Positions 1 through 5,684 of a stretch of DNA of 5,684 nucleotides are shown piece after piece (position 1 is the first letter of the stretch; each line of letters begins with the position of its first letter). The notes beneath the pieces are model-generated. The model was not told where the DNA came from and ran no database searches. It was given only the letters and a program-made list of their open reading frames with translations. This DNA comes from Candidatus Segatella papionis (GTDB taxonomy: Bacteria > Bacteroidota > Bacteroidia > Bacteroidales > Bacteroidaceae): assembly GCA_002297965.1 (NCBI GenBank), contig DBLF01000005.1:20484-26167 (forward strand), in the 5' to 3' direction. Made by a program: the position numbers and the translations under genes.

Positions 1-22
1 ATCTTTGACTTCTACTTTCAAG

Positions 23-2119
23 TTAGCTAATTGCCGCCCAGTTGATATTCGTCTTTTTAAGTTCCCTGAGCCGATTCCAAAGGATAGCGTTCTGCGGCTT
101 CTCACATTGTGGGTCGTTGTCGATGATAGACTGTGCTTCTGTGCGTGCCAGTTGTACGAGCTGTCCATCTCTTGCGATATTGGCTATTTTCAGGTCAAAT
201 GCCATTCCGCTCTGCTGCGTTCCCTCTAAGTCGCCAGGACCACGAAGCTTGAGGTCGGCCTCTGCTATTTGGAATCCATCGTTTGTATCACACATAATGT
301 CAATGCGTTTGCGAGTGTCTTCCGAGAGTTTATAGGAAGTAACGAGGATGCAGTAGCTTTGGTCGCAGCCTCGTCCTACTCTTCCTCTGAGCTGATGAAG
401 CTGTGAAAGTCCGAATCGCTGTGCGTCGAGGATAACCATCACAGAGGCGTTGGGCACATTCACACCAACTTCTATTACGGTGGTGGCAACAAGTATTTGG
501 GTTTCTCCCTTTACGAAGTGCTCCATCTCCTCTTCTTTTTCGGCAGATTTCATTTTACCGTGTATCTTGCTGAGGCGGAACTCGGGAAAAGCTTGCTTCA
601 GCGTTTCGTAACCTTCCTCTAAGTTCTTGAGGTCCATCTTCTCGCTCTCCTTGATGAGTGGGAACACAATATACACCTGTCGCCCCAGGTTGATTTGGCG
701 GCGGATGCTCTGATAGAGGCTTGTCAACTGGTTGTCGAACTTATGCAATGTCTGGATAGGCTTTCTGCCAGGAGGCAATTCGTCGATGACACTTACGTCT
801 AGGTCTCCATAGATAGTCATAGCCAAGGTGCGAGGGATAGGAGTGGCTGTCATCACCAGAATATGTGGCGGATTTTCGCTCTTCGCCCAAAGCTTGGCGC
901 GTTGGGCTACGCCGAAACGGTGCTGCTCGTCGATGACGGCGATACCTAGGCGGTGAAAAACCACGGGGTCTTCGATGACGGCGTGTGTTCCCACCAATAT
1001 TTGGATGTCGCCTGTAGCTAGTCCGTCGAGTATTTCTTTGCGCTTCTTGCCTTTCACGATGCCCGTAAGGAGTTCCACCCGGATGTCCATTCCCTTCAGA
1101 AAGTCGCGGATGGTCTGCAAGTGTTGTTCGGCAAGGATTTCGGTAGGAGCCATGAGGCACGCCTGAAAGCCATTGTCTAGGGCGATGAGCATGGTCATAA
1201 GGGCTACGAGCGTCTTGCCCGAGCCTACGTCGCCTTGGAGGAGCCTGTTCATCTGCTTGCCGCTGCACATGTCGTTGCGAATCTCGTGCATCACTCGCTT
1301 TTGTGCTCCTGTTAGTTCGAAAGGCAAGTTGTGGGTGTAAAAGCCATTGAAGATGTCGCCGATGCGATTGAATACGTATCCCCGATATTTGCGGCGCTGG
1401 TCGCTCGCGTACCTTAATATATTAAGTTGTACGTAGAAGAGCTCCTCAAACTTGAGGCGCACCTGTGCCTTCTGTATTTCCTGGTGGGAGTGTGGATAAT
1501 GAATCATGCGGAAGGCTGCATCACGAGATACCAGATGCAGACGATTGACGATGAAATCGGGTAGAGTCTCTGGCAGGGGAGGTAGGATGCTGACCAATTG
1601 CTTGGTTATCCTCTCGATGCTTCTTGAGGTATAGCCACGTTTTTTCATATTCTCGGTCAGACCGTAGAATGGTTGCATTCCCATCTCCGAGAGTTGCAGT
1701 TTGCTGGAGTCGTCGATGTCGGGATGGGTAAACTGAAATCTTCCTCCAAATACAGATGGTTTGCCGAAGACCACATATTCCACGCCCACCTTGAACATTT
1801 TGTAGATGTATTGTGTGCCTCGAAACCATACCAGGTCTGCCACTCCGTAGCCATCGGAGAAATGCGCCACCAGCACATTGTTCTTTTTGCCCGTGTCTTT
1901 CTCCTCATAGCTCAGAATCTTTCCCTTGATTTGTACGTAAGGCATGTCGGGAGTCAGTTCGCTGATGTGGAATATCTTGGAGCGATCTACATATTTATAT
2001 GGGTAGTATTCCAGCAAGTCACCGTAAGAGTGGATACCGAGTTCTTTGCTCAGTATCTCTGCAGTCTTGGGTCCTATGTGGGGTAGGAACTTGATGTCTT
2101 GGTCTAGAATACTACTCAT
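23..2119 (-). CDS. recG: ATP-dependent DNA helicase RecG
   Basis: RecG is a cytoplasmic superfamily 2 DNA translocase that regresses stalled replication forks and processes branched recombination intermediates and R-loops. The 698-residue product is full length for the family. The N-terminal wedge/OB-fold region spans about residues 1-240, beginning with a helix-hairpin-helix-like GIGPKTA-type stretch (LPHIGPKTA, 12-20). Helicase motifs follow in order: Walker A GDVGSGKT (296-303), APTEILAEQH (324-333), the DEQH Walker B box (397-400), TATPIPRT (424-431), TTVIEVGVNVPNA (546-558) and HQLRGRVGR (575-583). The RecG-specific translocation segment DLKLRGPGDLEGTQQSG lies at 622-638. All key residues are present, so it should be active. 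The ATG is chosen because MSSILDQDIKFLPHIG aligns with typical RecG N termini; it is preceded by A/T-rich TAAAATAAA with no Shine-Dalgarno motif. It is the last gene of the minus-strand series, 59 bp after ispD, with a terminator-like hairpin between them, so it may have its own promoter. A TACTTTTC near-match to the Bacteroidota -7 box lies just upstream, without a clear -33 element. Confidence 0.97.
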   Translation of the reverse strand: MSSILDQDIKFLPHIGPKTAEILSKELGIHSYGDLLEYYPYKYVDRSKIFHISELTPDMPYVQIKGKILSYEEKDTGKKNNVLVAHFSDGYGVADLVWFRGTQYIYKMFKVGVEYVVFGKPSVFGGRFQFTHPDIDDSSKLQLSEMGMQPFYGLTENMKKRGYTSRSIERITKQLVSILPPLPETLPDFIVNRLHLVSRDAAFRMIHYPHSHQEIQKAQVRLKFEELFYVQLNILRYASDQRRKYRGYVFNRIGDIFNGFYTHNLPFELTGAQKRVMHEIRNDMCSGKQMNRLLQGDVGSGKTLVALMTMLIALDNGFQACLMAPTEILAEQHLQTIRDFLKGMDIRVELLTGIVKGKKRKEILDGLATGDIQILVGTHAVIEDPVVFHRLGIAVIDEQHRFGVAQRAKLWAKSENPPHILVMTATPIPRTLAMTIYGDLDVSVIDELPPGRKPIQTLHKFDNQLTSLYQSIRRQINLGRQVYIVFPLIKESEKMDLKNLEEGYETLKQAFPEFRLSKIHGKMKSAEKEEEMEHFVKGETQILVATTVIEVGVNVPNASVMVILDAQRFGLSQLHQLRGRVGRGCDQSYCILVTSYKLSEDTRKRIDIMCDTNDGFQIAEADLKLRGPGDLEGTQQSGMAFDLKIANIARDGQLVQLARTEAQSIIDNDPQCEKPQNAILWNRLRELKKTNINWAAIS

Positions 2120-2138
2120 TTTATTTTACGTGAAAAGT

Positions 2139-2172
2139 AAAGGACGAAGAGAGAAGAAACCTCTTGTCCTTT
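2139..2172 (-). terminator. Terminator-like hairpin between ispD and recG
   Basis: The arms AAAGGACGAAGAG (2139-2151) and CTCTTGTCCTTT (2161-2172) pair over 12 bp with one bulged base around a 9-nt loop. Read on the minus strand, the hairpin begins 7 nt after the ispD stop codon and runs into a U-rich stretch (UUUACUUUUC) ending about 20 nt before the recG start. This fits a weak intrinsic terminator or attenuator of ispD. The interrupted U tract means read-through into recG is likely. The structure is read directly; its activity is inferred. Confidence 0.5.
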
Positions 2173-2178
2173 GGTGTT

Positions 2179-2850
2179 TTATTCTGCTAATAATGCTTCG
2201 GCTACTTTGATGTCGAATGGGGTGGTAATCTTGATGTTCTCTCGATTTCCATCCACCATCGCCACTTGGCAACCCAGGCTTTCCACTACGCTGGCGTCGT
2301 CGGTAAATTGCTCCTTATACTCTTGGTTGAAGGCTTGTTTGGCCAAGCCGATGTCGAAGGTCTGGGGAGTCTGTACCACACGATAGTCGCTGCGCAATAC
2401 GTTCTTGCCGCCACCGTGCTGGTCGATGTAGCGCAGGGTGTCGGTCACGGCATATACCGGGATGGCTGCGTATTCCTCGCGAGCCGTCTCGTAGCATTCG
2501 CCTATGACCTCGGTACTTACGAATGGGCGAACGCCATCGTGAATGCCCACCACGCCGTCTTCATCGTCGGGGATGAGTGCCAATCCATTCTTGGAGGATT
2601 GGAAACGGGTATCGCCACCATTGGCTATCTGGTGCTTGATGTCGAAGTGATGCTCCTTGCAGAGCTGGTGCCAGTATTCCTGTTGGCTCTCGGGCAAAAC
2701 CAAGATGATGTTCAACTCTGGGTCGTATTCGTGAAAACGCTCGATGGTGCGCATCAAGATAGGCTTGCCAGCCACTGGCAAGAATTGCTTGGGAATCTCG
2801 CTTCCCATACGGAGGCCCTTGCCTCCAGCTACTATGATTACGTAATCCAT
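2179..2850 (-). CDS. ispD: 2-C-methyl-D-erythritol 4-phosphate cytidylyltransferase
   Basis: IspD transfers CMP from CTP to 2-C-methyl-D-erythritol 4-phosphate, giving CDP-methylerythritol, the third step of the MEP isoprenoid pathway in the cytoplasm. The 223-residue product has the usual length. The nucleotide-binding loop VAGGKGLRMGSEIPKQF (7-23) carries Arg14 and Lys21, matching the catalytic Arg20/Lys27 of E. coli IspD. Other family marks are GGDTRFQSS (78-86), IHDGVRPF (103-110; Asp105 and Arg108), VTDTLR (135-140; Thr138), QTPQTF (160-165) and ENIKITTPFD (204-213) with Lys207. The frame stays open for 44 more codons to a TTG at 2982, but that stretch translates the intergenic repeat and has no family similarity. 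The ATG directly before DYVIIVAGGKG is therefore chosen. A related CDP-ribitol synthase (TarI/IspD-like) shares the fold. IspD is preferred because no teichoic-acid or ribitol reductase gene adjoins it and Bacteroidota use the MEP route. It could be co-transcribed with the DJ-1 gene upstream if the repeat between them is not a terminator. Confidence 0.93.
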   Translation of the reverse strand: MDYVIIVAGGKGLRMGSEIPKQFLPVAGKPILMRTIERFHEYDPELNIILVLPESQQEYWHQLCKEHHFDIKHQIANGGDTRFQSSKNGLALIPDDEDGVVGIHDGVRPFVSTEVIGECYETAREEYAAIPVYAVTDTLRYIDQHGGGKNVLRSDYRVVQTPQTFDIGLAKQAFNQEYKEQFTDDASVVESLGCQVAMVDGNRENIKITTPFDIKVAEALLAE

Positions 2851-2860
2851 ATATAATTTA

Positions 2861-2980
2861 GGAGTAAAAGAAGTTAAGGAGTTAAAGGAGTTAAGACAAA
2901 TGTGTAAGTCTAGTCGGGGAGTGTAGGGGGTAAATGAGTGTTGTCTTAACTCCTTAACTCCCTTTAACTCCTTAACTCCC
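2861..2980. repeat. Imperfect inverted repeat of GGAGTTAA-like units
   Basis: The left arm (about 2861-2899) holds roughly three copies of a G(G)AGTTAA unit on the plus strand, ending in GGAGTTAAGACAA. The right arm (2941-2980) holds four copies of the reverse complement, starting TTGTCTTAACTCC. The inner 15 bp (AAGGAGTTAAGACAA with TTGTCTTAACTCCTT) pair perfectly. Beyond that the pairing continues with single-base bulges over roughly 30 bp in total. The 41-nt central segment (2900-2940) is not repetitive and includes a G-rich run. The structure fills almost the whole DJ-1/ispD spacer, starting 8 bp after the DJ-1 stop. It may be a dispersed intergenic repeat, a transcript-end or mRNA-stabilising hairpin, or both. 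The pairing is seen; the role is unknown. Confidence 0.85.
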
Positions 2981-2988
2981 AAATATAA

Positions 2989-3558
2989 TTAATGTTGTAT
3001 CAGGTGAGCGTATTGCATACCTTTCTGGAGCTGTGCTACCTTCTCGTCGCCCACGAAGTAGCTCAATATCTTGTAGGCGTAAGGGAGGGTTGCGGCAGGA
3101 CCTTCGCCTGTAATCACGTTGCCATCCTCCTGGAAAAGCTCGCCCGTGTATTCGGTGTTGGCACCGAAGTAACGCTCGAAGCCAGGGGAGCAAGTCGCCT
3201 TCTTGCCTTCCAAGATGCCTGTGCTAGCCAATACCATAGGGGCTGCGCAGATGGCACCCACACGCTTGCCCGCCTTGTGCTGGGCAATGAGAGCTTGGCG
3301 CACACCCTCGTGCTCATTGAGATTGGTGCTGCCTGGCAGACCGCCTGGGAGCAAGAGCATATCTACATCCTCGAAGCTCTGGATGTCCTCAAATTTGAGG
3401 TCTGCCTTAACGGTGATTCCGTGGGAGGTCTCTACCCATTCGCTGCCCGTGATGCTCACGGTCTTGATATCCACACCACCTCTACGGAGGATGTCAACTG
3501 GAGCCAAGCCTTCGATTTCCTCGAAGCCATTGGCAAGAAATTCATATACTTTTGCCAT
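2989..3558 (-). CDS. DJ-1/PfpI (ThiJ/YajL-like) family protein
   Basis: This 189-residue protein belongs to the DJ-1/PfpI superfamily, whose bacterial members (e.g. YajL) are linked to oxidative and carbonyl stress protection. A glyoxalase or deglycase activity has been reported and debated. The nucleophile elbow AICAAP (102-107) carries Cys104, equivalent to human DJ-1 Cys106. The partner glutamate is Glu16 in GFEEIEGL (11-18). LLPGG (69-73) and TGEGPAATLPYA (150-161) are further family signatures. The position of human DJ-1 His126 appears to be Ser124 in TCSPGFER, as expected for a YajL-like protein with a Cys/Glu pair and no His. There is no signal peptide, so it is cytoplasmic. Older annotations call such genes thiJ or thiazole biosynthesis protein; that role is not supported. 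The ATG fits the family N terminus (AKVYEFLANGFEE) and is preceded by A-rich sequence without a Shine-Dalgarno motif. The gene heads the minus-strand series and is divergent from nadK. Exact substrate unknown. Confidence 0.92.
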   Translation of the reverse strand: MAKVYEFLANGFEEIEGLAPVDILRRGGVDIKTVSITGSEWVETSHGITVKADLKFEDIQSFEDVDMLLLPGGLPGSTNLNEHEGVRQALIAQHKAGKRVGAICAAPMVLASTGILEGKKATCSPGFERYFGANTEYTGELFQEDGNVITGEGPAATLPYAYKILSYFVGDEKVAQLQKGMQYAHLIQH

Positions 3559-3571
3559 AATTTATTTGTTT

Positions 3572-3606
3572 TTTGTCGTATAATTCGATTAATATTCGTA
3601 TTTTTG
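3572..3606 (+). promoter_or_regulatory. Candidate Bacteroidota-type promoter of nadK
   Basis: TATTTTTG (3599-3606) matches the Bacteroidota -7 consensus TAnnTTTG exactly. A TTTG that could be the -33 element lies at 3572-3575, with a 23-bp gap that is somewhat longer than usual. Transcription would start near 3610-3613, giving a leader of about 75 nt before the nadK ATG. Assignment rests on motif matching only. Confidence 0.5.
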
Positions 3607-3652
3607 CATTCGTGAAGGAAGAGTTATCAGAAGAATTATCTTTCTTCATTTG

Positions 3653-3683
3653 CAAAAGTAAGAATAATAATTGAAATAACAAA
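3653..3683 (-). promoter_or_regulatory. Candidate Bacteroidota-type promoter of the DJ-1 family gene
   Basis: On the minus strand, TTTG (complement of 3680-3683) is followed after 19 bp by TACTTTTG (complement of 3653-3660). This is an exact match to the -33/-7 pair TTTG/TAnnTTTG with suitable spacing. Transcription would start near 3646-3649, giving a leader of about 90 nt. The -33 element ends only 4 bp before the nadK start codon, so this promoter overlaps the nadK leader. Confidence 0.6.
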
Positions 3684-3687
3684 ATAA

Positions 3688-4578
3688 ATGGCACAACAAC
3701 ATTTAAAATTCGCTATATTTGGCAATGAATACCAAGCCAAGAAGAGTGCTTCCATCATGAGCATTCTCTCTTATCTAGAGAAAAAGGGGGCTGAGGTCTA
3801 TATCGAAAGCCTCTTTTATGATTTCCTCACCAAGGTGGAACATCTGGAGGTGAAGGCCGCAGGGGTATTCGAAGACTATAACTTCGATGTGGATTACGTT
3901 ATCTCCATGGGAGGAGACGGAACCTTCCTAAAGGCTGCCAACCGAGTAGGGGCGAAAGGCACCCCAATTATTGGGGTGAACATGGGCAGGTTGGGTTTCC
4001 TCGCCGACGTGCTTCCTAGCGAGATAGAGACGGCACTTGACAGTCTTTATGCGGGGGAATGCCGAATCGAGGACCACGCCGTGATACAGGTGCAGGCCGA
4101 GGGCGGCATCTTGGCAGGTTATCCTTTCGCCTTGAACGACATCGCCGTGTTGAAGCGTGATGATGCCTCGATGATTTCTATCCGCACGCAGGTGGATGGA
4201 GAGTTTCTAGTTACTTATCAGGCTGATGGTCTCATCGTCACCACGCCTACAGGCTCTACGGCTTACAATCTGTCGAATGGCGGACCTATCATTATTCCTC
4301 AAAGTGGCAGTCTGTGTCTCACGCCGGTAGCGCCCCATAGCTTGAACATTCGCCCCATCGTTATCAATGATACGGCAGAGATTACTCTAGATGTGGAGAG
4401 TCGCAGTCATAACTATCTCGTCGCCATCGACGGTAGAAGTGAGCGTATGACGGAGCAGACTCGCCTTGTCATCCGAAAGGCTCCGCATACCATCAAGATT
4501 GTGAAACAGCGCAACCAGCGATATTTCTCGACTTTGAGAGAGAAACTGATGTGGGGTGCCGACCAAAGACAAAGATAA
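3688..4578 (+). CDS. nadK: NAD kinase
   Basis: NadK phosphorylates NAD+ at the 2'-hydroxyl of its adenosine ribose to make NADP+, in the cytoplasm, and sets the NADPH supply. The 296-residue product is normal for bacterial NadK. The diphosphate-binding GGDGT motif is at 75-79 with catalytic Asp77, followed by GVNMGRLGFLAD (96-107). The substrate-binding ND of FALNDIAV is at 150-151, the conserved ADGLIVTTPTGSTAY at 179-193, then LSNGGPI (195-201), TPVAPHSLNIRPIV (212-225) and AIDGR (246-250). All family signatures are intact. The ATG at 3688 precedes MAQQHLKFAIFGNE, matching the family's first strand; the upstream sequence AACAAAATAA has no Shine-Dalgarno motif. It stands alone on the plus strand, divergent from the DJ-1 gene and convergent with the amylase-like gene, so it is probably monocistronic. 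Its end is closed by the hairpin at 4634-4667. Confidence 0.96.
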   Translation: MAQQHLKFAIFGNEYQAKKSASIMSILSYLEKKGAEVYIESLFYDFLTKVEHLEVKAAGVFEDYNFDVDYVISMGGDGTFLKAANRVGAKGTPIIGVNMGRLGFLADVLPSEIETALDSLYAGECRIEDHAVIQVQAEGGILAGYPFALNDIAVLKRDDASMISIRTQVDGEFLVTYQADGLIVTTPTGSTAYNLSNGGPIIIPQSGSLCLTPVAPHSLNIRPIVINDTAEITLDVESRSHNYLVAIDGRSERMTEQTRLVIRKAPHTIKIVKQRNQRYFSTLREKLMWGADQRQR

Positions 4579-4633
4579 AAGGCAAACAGAGATAAAAGGT
4601 AAGAAAGTAAAAAATACAAAGATTACATAACGC

Positions 4634-4667
4634 CAAAAGCCTTTCCGCTACGACGGAAAGGCTTTTG
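4634..4667. terminator. Bidirectional intrinsic terminator
   Basis: A perfect 14-bp stem pairs CAAAAGCCTTTCCG (4634-4647) with CGGAAAGGCTTTTG (4654-4667) around the 6-nt loop CTACGA. The stem has an A run at its left foot and a T run at its right foot, so the transcript from either strand ends in a U-rich arm. It lies 55 bp after the nadK stop and 27 bp after the end of the convergent amylase-like gene, the expected place for a shared terminator. Confidence 0.9.
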
Positions 4668-4694
4668 TGCGTTCTATTCTATTTTATTTCGTTT

Positions 4695-5684
4695 CTATTT
4701 GATAACCATCTTTTTGCCTTGGTGGATGTAGATGCCAGCTTGGCTAGGCTTCTGCATCATCTTCATACCGCTGAGGGTGTACCATGCGTTGTCGTTGCTG
4801 CTGGTTGGCTTCTCGACGATAGAGCTGTTGGCGATGCCTGTGGAAGGCATGTCGGCTGTCACATTCTTTATCTTGTAGTGACCTGCGCCATCTTTCTCGT
4901 TCTGAATCTCCAGGTAAGTGTCTTTGGTTACATCCACGTAATCCACGGTCTGAGGAGAGCCGTTGCCTGTGCTGAATACGAATGATACTGCATAGTCCTT
5001 GCTCTTGATGTCATAAGTCTGGTAGTACCACTTCTTACCATTGATTTCCTTGCATTGAGTCATCTTGTCGCCAGGCCATGCTCCCTTGGTGGTCAAGTTC
5101 TCGCTAGGAGACTCGCACCATGCCCAGAAGTTGAGGTAGCTGTTGTCGAACTCTGCTACGTTGTCTGCGTTGGCATATACCGTTATTTTATAAGGTTCGA
5201 AAGCCGCAGGCTCTGTCACTTTGTAAGTGCGGGTAAGGATTCCGCTCACTGCACCATTTACCAACAAACCTACTTTCAGCGTGGTCTCGCCGAAAGGAAT
5301 CTCTATCTCTTCGCCGCTCTTCGCCTTCTTGCTCTTTGCGGTAGGTTCTGTGCCATCGGTGGTATATACCAATTGTGCTTCGGCATTGTTGCTTACGGCT
5401 ATAAGCTTTGCCTTCTGTGCTTCCTCGTAGTCGCCCGAAGGAAGATCTATCCAAGCTAAATTCGCTTTCTTAGGCATGAAGTAACGGTAGTGGTAGCCTT
5501 TGAGAATCTCGGTGTAAGTATCTGATGCTGCAAACTTCTCGGCGTTAGGGCCTACGATGGCGATGAGCGAAGTCTTGTCGCTTGTGGTCATGATGCCGTT
5601 GTATCCCTTTCCTTGGTAAGCATTGAATGTGGTGTTGCTGGTGTTGGTGATACCTGCTAGTTGACGAGCATTGATCATCATCTT
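4695..5684 (-). CDS. Secreted alpha-amylase-like glycosidase, C-terminal part (5' end outside window)
   Basis: The reading frame is open to the window edge (AAG before the first Met), so the start and the expected catalytic domain are missing. About 329 C-terminal codons are present. Counting from the first visible Met, residues 1-70 (INARQLAGI, SLIAIVG) look like the end of a GH13 amylase with its beta-rich C domain. Residues 71-156 resemble a chitobiase/beta-hexosaminidase C-terminal module (VYTTDGTEPT, 105-114; then TLKVGLLVNGAVS, 134-146). Residues 165-260 match a family 26-like starch-binding module: LNFWAW (183-188), AWPGDKMT (201-208), KWYYQTYDI (217-225) and QTVDY (244-248). After a Ser/Thr/Asn-rich linker the tail WYTLSGMKMMQ...GIYIHQGKKMVIK (300-328) resembles a type IX secretion sorting domain as used by Prevotella. 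Inferred role: export and starch hydrolysis at or outside the cell surface. A non-catalytic starch-binding protein cannot be excluded without the N terminus. Transcription ends at the shared hairpin. Confidence 0.8.
   Translation of the reverse strand, partial: KMMINARQLAGITNTSNTTFNAYQGKGYNGIMTTSDKTSLIAIVGPNAEKFAASDTYTEILKGYHYRYFMPKKANLAWIDLPSGDYEEAQKAKLIAVSNNAEAQLVYTTDGTEPTAKSKKAKSGEEIEIPFGETTLKVGLLVNGAVSGILTRTYKVTEPAAFEPYKITVYANADNVAEFDNSYLNFWAWCESPSENLTTKGAWPGDKMTQCKEINGKKWYYQTYDIKSKDYAVSFVFSTGNGSPQTVDYVDVTKDTYLEIQNEKDGAGHYKIKNVTADMPSTGIANSSIVEKPTSSNDNAWYTLSGMKMMQKPSQAGIYIHQGKKMVIK

Noticed and set aside
1673..2086. A 137-codon plus-strand frame opposite the recG N-terminal region, and similar frames within recG.
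   Set aside because: These are shadows of recG, whose helicase motifs fix the true frame.
2266..2856. A 196-codon open frame on the plus strand opposite ispD.
   Set aside because: It is an antisense shadow of ispD with no family motif and no promoter-like sequence before it.
2851..2982. A 44-codon in-frame N-terminal extension of IspD starting at a TTG at 2982 (GVKELKGVKELRQ...).
   Set aside because: It is only the translation of the GGAGTTAA inverted repeat. The IspD fold begins at the ATG at 2850 with DYVIIVAGGKG, and the shorter product has the normal family length.
2992..3615. A 207-codon open frame on the plus strand opposite the DJ-1 family gene.
   Set aside because: It lies almost wholly antisense to a gene with clear catalytic motifs, has no recognisable domain, and is explained by codon bias of the real gene.
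4573..4599. A 10-bp direct repeat AGATAAAAGG (4573-4582 and 4590-4599) spanning the nadK stop codon, 17 bp apart.
   Set aside because: Short, A-rich and present as two copies only; chance or a small duplication is enough to explain it.
5676..5681. Two adjacent Met codons near the right edge as a possible start of the amylase-like gene.
   Set aside because: The frame continues open to the window edge, and these residues fall inside what looks like the end of a GH13 domain, with no signal peptide following.
1..5684. A possible undescribed system such as a defence island, mobile element, CRISPR array or structured RNA.
   Set aside because: Every intact gene belongs to a recognised family, and the remaining spacers are short and hold promoters, terminators and one intergenic repeat. 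No transposase, integrase, reverse transcriptase, tRNA or CRISPR-like spacing is seen.

Overview
The window looks like an ordinary chromosomal stretch from a member of the Bacteroidota, most likely Prevotellaceae (Prevotella/Segatella type). Three things point there. Candidate promoters match the Bacteroidota -7 (TAnnTTTG) and -33 (TTTG) elements. Start codons are preceded by A/T-rich sequence with no Shine-Dalgarno motif. The last gene encodes a secreted amylase-like protein ending in the short C-terminal tail typical of Prevotella exported proteins. The genus assignment is inference from protein style; no database was searched.

Layout. Positions 23-3558 hold three minus-strand genes, transcribed in the order DJ-1/PfpI-family protein, ispD, recG. 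A 138-bp spacer between the DJ-1 gene and ispD contains a striking inverted repeat built from short GGAGTTAA-type units. A 59-bp spacer between ispD and recG holds a terminator-like hairpin. A 129-bp divergent intergenic region (3559-3687) carries a candidate promoter for each strand and separates the DJ-1 gene from nadK (plus strand, 3688-4578). nadK converges on the 3' end of an amylase-like gene (minus strand, 4695 to the window edge, 5' end missing). The two are separated by a perfect 14-bp hairpin that should stop transcription from both sides.

Function. The intact genes are housekeeping. RecG remodels stalled replication forks, IspD makes an isoprenoid precursor in the MEP pathway, NadK makes NADP+, and the DJ-1 homologue is probably a stress or protein/metabolite-repair factor. 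The truncated gene adds starch degradation at or outside the cell surface. They share no evident pathway.

I found no mobile element, CRISPR array, RNA gene, toxin-antitoxin pair or defence-like cluster, and no convincing new biological system. The observations most worth checking are the GGAGTTAA inverted repeat upstream of ispD and the head-on arrangement of the two candidate promoters, whose predicted transcripts would overlap at their 5' ends. There is no gene-free stretch longer than 300 bases.
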